A stretch of 64,000 nt of DNA from Dermacentor variabilis (GCF_050947875.1 NW_027460390.1:1984001-2048000), one strand, 5' to 3'. Numbered from the stretch's first letter, positions 1 to 11,154 are shown. Notes: generated from the sequence alone by a model not told the origin. Program-made: numbers and translations.

Positions 1-373
1 GGGGGCTCATTTTTTCTACCTAGGTCTTGCTGTCGCCACGGGAACCGTGTTACCGTTAGCAGAGTAAGGTTTGGTATAAAGAAACTCACTGCCTACAAGC
101 GCTGCCTTTGCCAAGCTGTCTGTAATCTCAATGAGTGCTAGTCCACGCTGTCCAGTTATCCACAAAAATCGGATTGTGAAGCGATCGGTGCAATGTTGAA
201 TTATTTGTGCTTTCCATCGACTTAAGAACTTGACAGTCTCCGAGCAATATTGTACGACACACTTTTCGGAATTTTGTATACGGCCAAGCATATGGCCATG
301 AATTCGGCCCCATAAAATTGGAGTGTAATCGGGAAGACGGATAGCAAAGCTTCATGACAGTGTTTGAGAGCAA
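1..373 (-). pseudogene. Decayed LINE RNase H fragment, copy A
   Basis: Reading the minus strand in two frames gives an RNase H-like arrangement. There is a 'DCxVLxSMES' type segment near 235-200 and a 'GxRGLALIEITDSLAKAAL' segment near 160-100, where the family normally has a GHxGLxxNExADxLAK motif. Frames shift and stops interrupt, so nothing is translatable as a unit. RNase H of this style occurs at the 3' end of ORF2 in I/R1/LOA-type LINEs. The remainder of the element would lie left of the window. Confidence 0.6.
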
Positions 374-1097
374 ATGCCTATCGCTGATTTCTCACCTTTT
401 CATTAGGCGTCCGTGGACACTGCATTATATGAGGGAAAATCTTCCAAATACTAATTCCAATGTTCGACTAGCTTTTGCTTGTCTATGAAATTAGCATTCC
501 TTGGAAAGCGCAACATGGCCGCGCTAATTCAGCGTTCCTCTTCTACTTTTTCTTTGACCCCTAGCGCTTTCGTTTTATCAAATATTTTAACGAGAGCGAT
601 ATCTGGGTGTTCTTATTCCTGTATGAGGAAATAAACTATGAATTGTCACTGGTGTGCCAGAGAACGTCTACTTTCACTACTTCCGGAGTTTTCCGGGGGA
701 GGGGGCTCAGCTCACTCCGGGCGATGCGGAAGCCACCCCCCCCCCCCCCGCGCACGCACACACATACACACACACCTAAAGTGCCATAGCGAGAGCTGTC
801 TCACCCACATCATATCAGGCTTCTTTTGCGTTTCCTCGACCTCTTTACTTGAAATTTTACTGGGGCTAATAGCTCACTGCATAATTGTTGGCGCGGACGT
901 GCAAGGCTTCTAATTCATACTTTCGCTTTATTTCTGCAAATCCGGACAATAGGAGGGCTCGCGCATTCGAAGATCTAACGGCGGCTGCCTCATCCGTATT
1001 TTCCCACTTCAACATTGTTTTATGTTTCCACACAATATATACATACACAATATACATGAATATACACACAGGACAAAGCTTATTATATATTTGAAAG
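374..1097. other. Decayed sequence with C-rich and CA microsatellite
   Basis: I see no credible gene. A run of C (about 735-750) followed by alternating GC/AC (about 751-777) is a microsatellite; the short open frames over it are low complexity. The same segment occurs in copy B (about 40,821-41,560) with a different C-run length. Confidence 0.6.
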
Positions 1098-1348
1098 AAA
1101 TCATCATCATCATCAGCCTCTTTTGTGTCCACTGCAGGACGAAGGCCTCTCCCTGCGATCTTTAATTACCCCTGTCCTGCGCCAACCGATTGCAACTATA
1201 GCGCCCGCGAATTTGCTAATTTCATCGCTCCACCTAGTCTTTTGTAGTCCTCGATTGCGTTTTCCTTCCCTTGGTGCCCCTTCTTAATGTAACGTTCTGT
1301 AACGGTTATCTAACCGGCGCATTACATGACCTGCCTAGCTCCATTTTT

Positions 1349-1653
1349 ATGCGTTGCATATTGCAATCACTCAGTTCAGCCCTTGGGCGCGGCCGGGCTG
1401 CCACCATTGAGGGTATGAGCCATTGTTCATTGCTGCGCGTCTCATATGTGGGTCTATTCTCTTTTAAGTTTGCTATGTTTGTTATTAAGTTGCTTCTATT
1501 TTTATGCGTTGCATATTGCAACGGGCGCGGCCGGGCAGCCACCATTGATCTTTAGCGCAACCACGTGACGTGCCGTCACGACAGCCGTAGGAAAAGCTGG
1601 GCCCCAACTCGCGCAATATGCAACGCATTCTTGGCTAACCAAGCTAAGCCTGG
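1349..1653. mobile_element. Short TIR (MITE-like) insertion, copy A only
   Basis: The left end reads atgcgttgcatattgc (1,349-1,364) and its exact reverse complement occurs at 1,613-1,628. A third, direct copy of the same end lies inside at 1,504-1,519. The insert is flanked by ccattttt at 1,341-1,348 and 1,654-1,661, and the homologous site in copy B (about 41,781) has one uninterrupted copy. About 25 bp lie between the right TIR and the right flank, so that end is less certain. No coding capacity is seen. Confidence 0.7.
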
Positions 1654-3055
1654 CCATTTTTTTCCCTCTTGATGTCAATTAGAATATCGTCTATACCCGT
1701 TTGCTCTCTGATCCAAACCGCTCTCTTTCTGTCTCTTAACGTTATGCCTAGCAATCTTCGTTCCATCGCTCTTTGCGCGGTCCTTAACTTGTTCTCAAGC
1801 TTCTTTGTCGTTCTCCAAGTCTCTGTCCCATATGTCAGCACCGGTAAAATGCACTGATTGTACACCTTCCTTTTCAATGATAATGGTAATCTTCCAGTCA
1901 GGAGCTGGCAATATCTGCCGTATGCGATCCAACTCATTTCTATTCTTCTGTGAATTTCATTCTAGTGATGATGGTTCCCTGTGATTAATTGACCTAAGTA
2001 AACGTACTCCTTCACAGACTCTAGAGGTCGACTGGCGATCCTGAACTCTTGTTCCTTTGCCCGGCTATTTATTATTATCTTTGTCTTCTGCATATTAATC
2101 TTCAACCCCACTCTTACACTCTCCCATTTAAGGTCCTCAATCATTTGTTGTAATTCGTCTGCATTGTTGCTCAATAGAACGTTGTCATCGGCAAACCGCA
2201 GGTTGCTGAGATATTTGCCGTCGGTCTTTACTCCTAAGCCTTCCCAGTTTATTAGCTTGAATACTTCTCCTAAGCACGCAGTGAACAGCATTGTAGAGAT
2301 TGTGTCTCCCTGTCTGACCCTTTTCTTTATAGGTATCTTCCTGCTTATCTTGTGTAGAATTAAGGTAGCTGTAGAACCTCTGTAGATATTTTGCAATGTA
2401 TTTACGTAAGTGTTCTGTACTCCTTGATTATGTAATGCCGCTATGACTGCTGGTATCTCTGCTGAATCAAATGCCTTTCGTAATCTATGAAAGCCATATA
2501 GAGAGGCTTATTGTACTCTGCGGATTTCTCGATAACCTGATTGATGACAAGGACGTGATGAATTGTAGAGTATCCCTTCCTGAAGCCAGCCTTTTCCTTT
2601 ATTTGACTAAAGTCCATTGTTGCCTTTATTCTATTGGATATTATTTTGGTAAATATTGTATATAATACTGATCGTAAGCGAATGGGCCTATAATTTTTCA
2701 ATTATTTAACGTCTCCCTTTTTGAAGATTAGTATAATGTTCGCATTCTTCCAGTTTTCTGGGACCCTTGCAGTCGATAGACACTTCGTATAAAAAGCCGC
2801 CAGTTTTTCAAGCATTATGTCTCCGCGATCTTTAATTAAATCGACTGTTATTCCATATTCTCCTGCTCGTGTTCCTCGTTTCACCTCATCGCTAGTTATA
2901 GAAGGAGTTCCTGTATCCTGTTCATTACTGTTTCTAACTGAGGTATCTTGCCTCCTCTGGGTACTGTACAGGCCACTATAGAATTCTTCCGCTGCTTTTA
3001 CTATATCTTCGAGATTGCTGATGATATTACCATGCTCATCTTTCATTGCATACAT
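1644..3055 (-). pseudogene. RTE reverse transcriptase and C-terminal region, copy A
   Basis: Segments in order on the minus strand: the RT entry with 'VPENWKNANIILIFKKGD' (about 2,760-2,705), 'NYRPIRLRSVLYTIFTKI' (about 2,695-2,640), 'RQGDTISTMLF' (about 2,320), the catalytic box as 'FADDNVL' (about 2,187) where the clade usually has FADDIVL, and a C-terminal 'LPVLTYGTETW' (about 1,850). The family copies RNA into DNA at the nicked target. Frame breaks near 2,440, 2,701 and 1,950 inactivate this copy. Confidence 0.8.
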
Positions 3056-3170
3056 CTTAGTTTTTCCTATACCAAGTTTCTTTCTGACGGATTTGAGGTT
3101 GCGTACATTGTTTACGCCTTCTTCAGTCTTTCTGACGTTATAGTTTCGAATATCCCTTATTTTCGCCTTG

Positions 3171-3830
3171 TCAATCAGTTTTGACCGTTCCGTGAATTCT
3201 ATCTCTTGAGTTGGACACTTTCATTTTTTGTCGTTTCTTTATGAGGTACTTTGTTATTTGGGAGAGCTTGCCTACTGGTTGCCTTGGTGTCTTGCCTCCC
3301 ACTTCAATTGCACCCTCTGAAGGCAACCTAGTTACGGTTTCATTTATTAGCTCTATGTCATTATCATCTCTCTGTTCTAAGGCTGCATATACGTTTGCAC
3401 GCACCTACCTGACTTTGTCTGCTTTTACGCTTACTGCTTCTAGGTTGACCTGTTTCTTCTTGACCAATTCAGCTCTTTCTCTCATCAAATTGAAGTAAAT
3501 CGTTGCCTTCACTAACTTATGATCACTGCATTTTACCCCACCTGCCACTTCTACATCCTGCACTATGCTGGGATCAGCAGAAAGTATGAAGTCAAATTCA
3601 TTTCTTGTTTCACCATTAGGGTTTTTCCAGGTCCACTTTCTGTTGCTACGCTTCCTGAAAAAGGTGTTCGTTATTCGAAGCTTATTCGTTTCTACGAATT
3701 CTACCAGCATCTCTCCTCTAGCGTTCCTAGAATCGACGCCGCAGTTGCCAATTGCTTGTTCACCAGCATGCTTTTACCCATTTTTGCATTGAAGCCGCAA
3801 ATTACTACAGTATATTGAGTTAGCCAATTA
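3171..3830 (-). pseudogene. RTE AP-endonuclease region, copy A
   Basis: Minus-strand frames at 3,405-3,710 and 3,171-3,404 match the C-terminal half of an APE-type LINE endonuclease. 'FRKRSNRKWTWKNPNGETRN' is followed by 'DFILSADPSIVQDVEV' and 'KCSDHKLVKA'; the SDH triplet is the conserved C-terminal catalytic motif of this nuclease family. The catalytic N-terminal GDFN segment is poorly preserved here. The more complete version is in copy B. Confidence 0.75.
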
Positions 3831-4235
3831 AATAAATATAGGTAAATAGAGGTAACCAATTAAAAAAAGATATTTCTAAAGGTACGAATAGCCTATGCTT
3901 AGAGAATGAACATGTTACTATATGTTCACCACGCTTCAAATTGCTTTGCGTGATTTTTTTACCCATGAAATAAAACCTATAGACTTCAGTGACCCCTCCG
4001 GCAGAGTCTTTTATTAAAGGCGCCGGAAATGCACGTGAATGTTGTGCGTCTTCGCATTGCTTCTCTTTCCGGTAAGCAATACTAACGACTCATGAAAAAA
4101 CATTTCTAATAATTTACAACATTTATTAGGGGTGGAAACATCGTCAGTTGCATGCAAAGGTCATAAATAGATACATGGTGTCACAGTTAACTATCATGCA
4201 CCAAGACGACATCTGGAACAACCTGGGCCGACAAA

Positions 4236-4766
4236 GTGAAAGGTACTGTGAGGGCTGCGGAGAGCCATGCGGGGCGGCCGGTCGGAGATAATGATGCCAG
4301 GGTAGAACAGCTAATTAAAGAAGTAACGTATCTGAGAAAGGCAAATGAAGAACTTACTAAGCAGGTTGTAGAACTTCGCAAGAACTCGCAGACTAGCCCA
4401 ACAAAAGTAGCAATAGCCAAACCGGGGAATAATGACAACAGTCAGGATGAAGAAAACACACCAGCTCCAAAGAAGCGGGCAATAAGCCCAGTAGAAACGA
4501 CAGTGTGCTCTGCTTTGGAAGAGATCAAGGAGGCGATTAAACAACTTAGAGATGCCATAGATAAAACTCACTTCAAAATTGATAAGTTTTGGAAATGGAG
4601 ACTGACGGCTAAAAAGAGGCTTACCAAAGTAGAAGCGAAAGGCGAGGACGACGAATACCTACCCTCAGAAGCAGAAAGCGTCAGATCGCTCCCTGACGCG
4701 TCGGGGGGTTCTACGAAGCGCACTCTAGCGGGTAGCAGTAAGGCGGGTTCTATAAGCTATGGCTAG
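4236..4766 (+). pseudogene. LINE ORF1 (coiled-coil nucleic-acid-binding type), start missing
   Basis: An open frame of about 176 codons. A heptad-like stretch rich in L, E and K (residues about 25-50, 'LIKEVTYLRKANEELTKQVV') suggests a trimerising coiled coil. It is followed by a basic linker and a second helical segment (about 95-135). I see no CCHC knuckles, unlike many I-type ORF1 proteins. The first codon of the conventional frame is GTG and upstream in-frame codons reach the insertion junction, so the natural start was lost by 5' truncation. The stop TAG (4,764-4,766) overlaps the ORF2 ATG in ATGGCTAG. Confidence 0.65.
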
Positions 4767-5270
4767 CAGGGGGAGCTTTAGCGTGTGGCAATGGAATTGC
4801 TGAGAATTTTATCAAAAAAAAAGCACCTCTCATGCAGTTAATAAAAACCTCTCCAGACAGACCGAAAATAATTATGCTGCAGGAAACCTTGGCGGATGAG
4901 ATCAACCTATCCGGATACAAAGCGACATGCAGGGGCAAAGAGCTGGGTAGGGGGCTGGCCGCGCTCGCCGACAAGAAAATACCTTACATAGAACATGATT
5001 TGCGCCTTGGACTAAACAAATTAGAATACTTACTTGTGGAAATAATTTTGAAAAGGAATAGAAGCAAACCGCAAAGCCTCTTTTGTCCTAATGTTTACAG
5101 CAGGCCTAGCGACATGAAACAGCGTTTCAGGGCACTTCTTAATAAGACTATGGCTTTTACTAAGTACTCTCCGCTCATTATTGGAGGAGATTTCAACGCC
5201 CCACATCAAACCTGCGGATATCACTGGAATACGAAGAAAGGGGATGGACTCTGGCACCTAGCTACATAAG
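4759..5270 (+). pseudogene. LINE ORF2 endonuclease segment
   Basis: ORF2 opens at ATG 4,759 with 'FSVWQWNC', the usual N-terminal strand of LINE APE endonucleases. An in-frame TGA follows at about 4,800, consistent with a CGA to TGA change. The frame then shifts near the A-run at 4,814-4,823. The continuing frame shows 'IIMLQET' (catalytic E), 'GYKATCRG' and 'PLIIGGDFNAPH' (catalytic D/N), and ends at a TAA near 5,267. Family role: nicks the target DNA to prime reverse transcription. It is inactive as read. Confidence 0.8.
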
Positions 5271-6180
5271 TTAATCTTTCCTTCCTCACAGACCCAGCTT
5301 ATCCCACAAGGTGTGGTATATCTACATGCAGGGACTCCACCCCAGACCTTACTTTTGTATCAAATTTAGCGAACGCTGGCTGGAATAACCTGGAATATTG
5401 ACCGGGGTAGTGATCATTATATATTACAAACACTATTGGAAACACCCAGTAATGAGATAAAGCACTTTAACTAATTTGACTGGTATCTTTTTTGGAAAGC
5501 AAGGAAAAGCAGAGCTGAGACAGAGACAGGACAAATGAAAACACTCCAAACTTGGACCACTCAACTCAGGGAAGATGTAAAGGCGGCAACGAAGGATATT
5601 ACCACAGAGGAGGATATCGAAATCATAGACAGTAGGCTGGCGCACTTGATTGAAGCCAAACAATCTATGTTAAAAAGATGGAAAACGCAACGGTTGAACA
5701 GGAGACTGAGGAAGCGCATAGCATTGTTGAATAGGAAGATTGAAGATAACTCCAGAAATTTACAGAAACAAAAATGGGATCAGCTTTGTGATACCATAGA
5801 TGGTCGAAATTGGAACTTATAAATTTGCTTCATGAGAACGACACAAATCTAATAGGAGAACAGCAGTAGCACGACTCGTCCATCGTGAGAGTCAGGGCAC
5901 AACGGAGGAGGCCATTCTAGATCGGCTCGCAGCTAAGTATTTACCACTTAAGGATAGCAATGAGAGTACAGACACGCCTAAATATACAGGGGAGGACTGT
6001 GAGCCTATGGATCAAGACTTCACAGAAAGCGAAGTTCGCGCAGCCCTGTACGACCTCAACAGTAGATATTCTGCCGGTCCAGATGGCATTTCCAATAGGC
6101 TGTTTAAAAATTTGCACGATGATTCTATAAAATATTTAACAGAGTATTTCAACGAACTCTGTAAAAACGGTATTTAGGCG
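5271..6180 (+). pseudogene. LINE ORF2 linker between endonuclease and RT
   Basis: Interrupted frames continue the polyprotein: a 'DLTFVSNL' segment near 5,345, a degraded 'SDHYIL' motif near 5,410, a lysine/arginine-rich helical stretch at 5,535-5,822, and 'FTESEVRAALYDLNSRYSAG' near 6,020-6,080, which is the conserved approach to the RT palm. Stops and indels occur around 5,395, 5,470, 5,820 and 6,176. Confidence 0.65.
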
Positions 6181-6998
6181 AAGGAATGGAGACTGAGGTG
6201 GCTAACACAATTCTTATTCCCAAACCAAGCAAGCAACTCAATCTAGATAACCTAAGCCCTATATCGTTAACATCATGTCTGGGCAAAACCATAGAGCATG
6301 TCATACTCAATAGACTGACTAAGTATGTAGAAAACAGAAATGTTCTTCCGCATAACCTGATCGGTTTCCGTCCTGGACTTTCGACTCAAAATGCAATGCT
6401 CTTAATCAAACATCACCTTATTCTTGCTAGCCCGCTACATACGAGAGCTCTTCTAGGCCTAGATGTAGAAAAGGCCTTTGATCGCATCAAGCACAGGGCC
6501 ATATTGGATATCCTCTCGGAGATGGGATTGGGTAAGCGATTGCTCAATATAGTCAAAGCCTTTCTCGGTGGCCGTTCTGCTTTTCTCTGGTTAGGCGAAC
6601 TCCAATCGACAACCCTGGATCTTGGGAATCGTGGGACACCACAAGGGTCTGTTCTATCTCCCATGTTATTTAATTTGGCAATGTCAAAAGTGGCTCGAGG
6701 TCTCGCGCAGATTGAAGGTATCCACTTTGCTATATATGCAGATGACGTAACAATCTGGAGTGCCGAAGGTAATATGGGACAAACAGAGACCAAACTACAG
6801 GAAAGCATTTATGTGGTGGAAACGACACTTGAGAGTATGGGACTGAACTGCTCTGCTAAAAATCAGAACTATTGGTACTACGGAGCAGTAAGCGTGGGCG
6901 CAAGCCGAACGGATACATCCGAGAGGAAGAACGCTGCACAGACATATACGCCAAGAATGGAGAACCAATCAGGCAGGTGGAGACTATTAGAGTGCTAG
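6181..6998 (+). pseudogene. LINE ORF2 reverse transcriptase domain
   Basis: A 270-codon frame with 'NTILIPKPSK', 'LSPISLTSCLGKTIEHVILN', 'GFRPGLSTQNAM', 'LGLDVEKAFDRI' (first catalytic Asp), 'GTPQGSVLSPMLFNLAM' and 'YADDVTIW' (catalytic Asp pair, about 6,735-6,755). All RT motifs 1-5 are present and the catalytic residues are retained. The frame is lost near 6,870-7,020, before the thumb region. Most similar in style to I/R1/Jockey-group RTs with a downstream RNase H. Confidence 0.85.
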
Positions 6999-7030
6999 GA
7001 CTTCTGTAAGCGAATGGATCTAATTGCAGG

Positions 7031-8365
7031 ATGATACAACACACCTACAAAAAGTCAGAAGGAGTCATTAGGCCTCTGCGTAGAATTACCAACAAGCATA
7101 AGGGGCTAGGAGAAGACAGTGCCATGAGATTGGTACATGCATTCGCCTTTTGCCACTTCTCGTACGTGGCTGGCATGCTACAATGGACACAGGCTGATAA
7201 GAACAAGCTAAACGCTTTAATCAGACGACTTATAGAGACTGTACTAGGACTTCCCATCAGTACGGCCAATGATAGCTTATCGTGCCTAGGGTTGCATGAC
7301 ACGCTAGAAGAGATAGCTGAGGCTCAACAGGTGGCCCACCAGGAGAAACTAATGGGGACACGACCTGGGAAGGCGCTACTTGAAGAAATTGGCGTAGGAA
7401 TTAACAACCACACCAACGAAGGAGAATTATTAACACAACCGCAAGCGGGACTACGAGAAACAATAAAGACGATCCCGTTCCCTAGGAACATGCACCCGAC
7501 ACATAACCTCGAGAGACGGAAGGCACTCCTTCAAGACATAGATCAACATAAGCAGCAGGCGGTGTTCGTTGACGCTGCCTGGGTTAAAAATAAGGATGCG
7601 TATACATCCGTTGTTCGGGACACTCAAGGTAACACATGGGATGCCATCACCGTCTATACCAAGGACCCAACAGTAGCAGAACAAGTAGCAATCGCTTTAG
7701 CCATCCGGGCTAATCGGTGGACACATATTTACAGCGACTCTAGAACAGCCATACGCAACTTTACCAACGGATATGTGACACGGATAGCAACAAAATTACT
7801 AGAGAAGGTCAACAGTGAGAGGATTGAAATCCGCTGGTTTCCTGCACATTTGGGGGTGGTGGACGGAGCTCGGAGAAACCTCAATGAGGTGGCAAATGAA
7901 GGAGCACGAGGACTTTCTAGCCGTGCTCTTCAAGACCGAGCAACTTACACTTCACCCGGGGAACACAGGGATCGATTATTAACATATAACGAAATCACGA
8001 AGCATTATTATTTAAGCAGAAGGGAATACCCATTGCAACACGGTAAGCTTTGCAGGGCCCAAGTGGTCACATTACGTTTGCTACAGTCAAGAACATACCC
8101 AAGTCCACATTTTATTAACAGGATCTATCCGGAGAGGGACACTCAAAGAAACTGTAATAAGTGCAATGGCAGCATTACTCTTGACCACATGGTTTGGCAG
8201 TGCACCGCGGTCTTCACAGACTGTGACAAGGAACAAGAATGGTGGCGGCAAATGCTACACAACGAATCACTCTCTGACCAATTACGGGCAGTCCAGAAGG
8301 CCCGCAATGTGGCTGAAGGGCTCGGCCTGACAGTCCCAACGTGGGAACGGCCAGCGTCCACCTAG
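7031..8365 (+). pseudogene. LINE ORF2 C-terminus: thumb, RNase H and CCHC
   Basis: A 444-codon open frame. The first ~170 codons are the RT thumb/connection. RNase H follows with 'VFVDAAW' (about 7,563), 'AEQVAIALAI' (Glu), 'YSDSRTAI' (Asp) and 'RNLNEVANEGAR', where the fourth acidic residue (usually Asp) is Asn. A C-terminal 'CNKCNGSITLDHMVWQC' (about 8,150-8,205) fits C-x2-C-x8-H-x4-C, the zinc motif ending many I/Jockey ORF2 proteins. It stops at 8,363-8,365, about 30 bp before the CATAC tail. The frame is intact, but upstream breaks prevent a full ORF2. Confidence 0.82.
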
Positions 8366-8425
8366 GGTTGACCTTCAGGACCCAATAAAGTTCTTCATAC
8401 CATACCATACCATACCATACCAAGA

Positions 8426-9001
8426 TTTAAAAAAAATAGCAATGCGTTACTCGAAGAAAAGCTAGTGCATATGGTTTCCGGTACAGTGGAGTAGCTGCCA
8501 GTAATTTTTTCGTTCCTGAGATTAATAGGTAATCTAACTAATTATCTAATTCGAGACGTACTATCCTAACAATCAAAGTGTCAATAGGGCATTTGACGGC
8601 ACAGCCAAGGAACATCTAATTGCAGTATTTTCAGCGACATCTTAATTGTGTACATTTTTTTTCCTACTGATAAACATCGCGTAATATGCAGAATACCACG
8701 TGACTGCGCTCCCACACGGATCATAAAGCCGCGCCCTCGAACAGGGTCCCTCGGAGTTATCCAGAATGAAATAAGGAAATTAAGAAAAACATCATGGTCG
8801 AGCTAGTATCTTATCTGCCGCGCCCCGGCCGAAGAAACATGTCGCGTTTGCTGTTAGTTGGAAACAAGCTGTGATAGCTGTTGTAGGGTAAATAAAGCGC
8901 AAGGAAGTGGTTGTTTTTGTCACAAAATCTATCATAACAAAAGCGAATCGACAACTTCAGTGCAAAGGTTTAAAGATGCGTTTTGTTTCGTCCCATCCGT
9001 A
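8426..9001 (+). other. Mariner 5' non-coding region, copy A
   Basis: The sequence after the LINE resumes the mariner left subterminal region (gcaatgcgttactcgaag onward) and aligns with 44,345-44,925 in copy B. No gene is seen. An in-frame upstream extension of the transposase reading exists from 8,858, but the family homology starts at 9,002. Confidence 0.6.
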
Positions 9002-10060
9002 ATGTCTTTCTATAATGAGCAGAAGGTAAACATGATCCTTGCCCTGGCATCTGCAAATGGCAACAAGAGGAAGGCCGCAAATATATATATATATCAGTCA
9101 TGGACGTGTGGCGGTAGAGCAAACGCATTGACTATCATCAGAAACTATAAAAACTTGAGACGAACAGGCAGCTTCAAGAAACAGTGGCGGAGGACTGCAT
9201 CTTTGAGTATTAGCCTACGCATGGATGTTCCAGCAATTATGGCCCCAAACCATAATGCTAGCGTGTGGGACGCGGCCATCCAGGTACCAATTTCGAAGTC
9301 ACCAGTTTGGAGCATTCTAAATGGCGGCCTTTCACTCTTAGCACCTTAGCCAGCAACGATGCTTGGAAGACGGAGACCTTCAGCATCGTCTAGATTTCTT
9401 GAATTGGGTTCTCACAAAAGCCGATTACCCACCGGACTTTTGAACAACATCATGTGCACAGATCAAGCCAATTTTTGCAGAAACGGCCAGGTAAGTTTGC
9501 TTAATGCACACTATTGGAAGGACTCCAATCTACACTGGCTAAAGCCAAATCGGCACCAGTACCAGTGGTCCCTGAATGTGTGGTTCGGAAGTTACGCCGG
9601 TGCTATAATCGGTCCCATCTACTTCGATCGCACACTGACTCGACAGCGTTACTTGAAGGAAATACTTGAAGGAGTGGTGGATGAGTTTGTCAGCGACTTC
9701 CCGCTGTCACGTCTTCCACTTCTGTGGTCAGCAAGATGGGGCGCCAAGCACACAGTAGCAGCCGAGCACGAAACTGGCTGGATGCGACTTTTTATGCGCA
9801 ATAGATTGGAAGGAACGGGCCTGTAAATTGGCCGGCTAGGACAACCGAGTTCTCTCCGCTCGATTTAATTCTTTGGATTTATGTGAAAGATCGCACTTAC
9901 ATGATCGAGGCGGACGTCAGATTAGTTCAAGGCAAGGATAACGGATGTCAGCCGTAGAATTCCGGGGTCGGTCATCAAGAAAGCCACTGAAGATGTGATA
10001 AAACGCACACAGTACTGCGTAGCTGCAAAAGCAGATTCGAACAAGTCCTTTAGGCTGGTG
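9002..10060 (+). pseudogene. Mariner-type transposase with DUF4817 helix-turn-helix, copy A
   Basis: ATG 9,002 opens 'MSFYNEQKVNMILALASANG', the start of the DUF4817 DNA-binding region found at the N-terminus of many arthropod mariner-like transposases. A second helix-turn-helix lies near 9,220-9,330. The catalytic part starts near 9,440: 'TDQANFCRNGQV', 'HYWKDSNLHWLK' and 'SLNVWFGSYAGAIIGPIYFD'. A later frame has a decayed 'WPARxxEFSPLDLILWIYVK' (about 9,830-9,890). Stops and shifts at about 9,347, 9,730 and 9,825 inactivate it. Confidence 0.8.
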
Positions 10061-11102
10061 TTCAGCGGAGTTTACGAATTCATAGATAATAAGAGCGCAC
10101 TGAAATCTGACGGGCTTTTCTTGCCGTTTTTGTGCAGACATCCTGATTGCTAATTCGGCTCATTTAGGAGTGGTATATTGAACACATCGGTTTTGCCTTC
10201 TCTCTACAGGTTTGTCGCTTCCCGGACTGTTTATTTCGATCTTATTTTTTGACACGAATCTGTTTTTGCAGCACGGATACACTAAGTTCACGAAAAATAA
10301 AATGGTCACTTTAATTTGGCTTTGGTCTGAAGCAAGTTTTCGGTGCGAAATGTAGCTTCGCGCGTACACTTTCGATGCGGTGCAAGCAAAGCCGGGTTTT
10401 GAATCGTTGCATGCCTATTACATTGCTTTTGGCATTTCGTGCGTGGTCAGAGCGGTGCTTCGGCCGCGTCATCAAGGGGCTTTTCTTATCAATGTGATCA
10501 GTGTATCTTGAGAGACGGATAATAAGTGTGACGTAGAAGGGATAGCTGGAAAGCCGCGAAACCTGCTGTTGGCGCTCCTTTCGTACCATAATCAAGGTGA
10601 TGCGCTGTCTCTTCGGGTTTGCGGCAGGCAATACAGTTGCTTTCAATCAACTTATTTGAGGGCACTGATTTGTGATGTGGGCGGGAGCGCACTCACGTAG
10701 TATTTTTCATACTACCTGAGGTTTCTTTGCCAGTCGGAAAAAATTGAACACAAATAGTCCGTCGCTGAAAACAACGCCGTTAGATCTCATTTTGAGGTGC
10801 CTACACATGCCCCATTGATACCTTGAAAATCAGGACAGTACTTCTCGAGTGATAATTCTTCCAATTACTGAATTAAATCTCAGTGACGAAAGAATTACTG
10901 GCGGCTACTCCACTGTAGTGGAAACAATGTGCACTAGGTTTTCTTCGAGTAACGCGACTGCTCTTTTTTTTAGGTCTTGGTTCATGATAGTCGGGGAACA
11001 CTGTGTAATTCACTCGGTAACCGAAATGAGGCCAAGCCGGATTCACTCGACATCAAAATCAACAGCAGTCATGCGCAGCAGCGCTTATACTCGGATTCAC
11101 CG

Positions 11103-11108
<6 letters not shown>

Positions 11109-11154
<46 letters not shown>
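11109..11154. repeat. (GA)n microsatellite, copy A
   Basis: About 23 GA units. The paralogous site in copy B (47,046-47,062) holds only about 8, so this array has changed length since the duplication. Confidence 0.98.

Larger units (their letters stand above)
1098..3850 (-). mobile_element. RTE-clade non-LTR retrotransposon, copy A (degenerate, 5' truncated)
   Basis: The minus strand carries endonuclease, reverse transcriptase and C-terminal segments in order, and ends at 1,098 in a (TGA/ATG)n tail of the kind RTE/BovB elements use at their 3' end. The 5' end is missing, since the endonuclease begins part way. The element is interrupted at 1,349-1,653 by a small TIR insertion. Frames break several times. 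The paired copy at 41,566-43,990 keeps longer frames. Confidence 0.85.
4207..8418 (+). mobile_element. I-like non-LTR retrotransposon, copy A only, 5' truncated
   Basis: Two consecutive coding regions are followed by a short 3' end with aataaag at about 8,381 and a (CATAC)n tail at 8,397-8,420. The target duplication accaaga occurs at 4,200-4,206 and 8,419-8,425, and copy B lacks the insert at 44,330. ORF2 holds endonuclease, RT, RNase H and a C-terminal CCHC motif in order, which fits the I clade or a close relative. In-frame codons continue upstream of ORF1 to the 5' junction, so the 5' UTR and the ORF1 start are missing. Confidence 0.88.
4174..10200 (+). mobile_element. DUF4817-type mariner transposon, copy A, interrupted by a LINE
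   Basis: The left end lies at a TA dinucleotide (4,172-4,173) and starts catggtgtcacagttaac, clearly the same end as cagggtgtcccaattaac at 44,310 in copy B. Transposase remnants run from 9,002 to about 10,060. I could not find a matching right TIR, so the right end is approximate. The I-like LINE at 4,207-8,418 sits about 30 bp inside the left end. Tc1/mariner elements cut and paste into TA sites. Confidence 0.65.
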
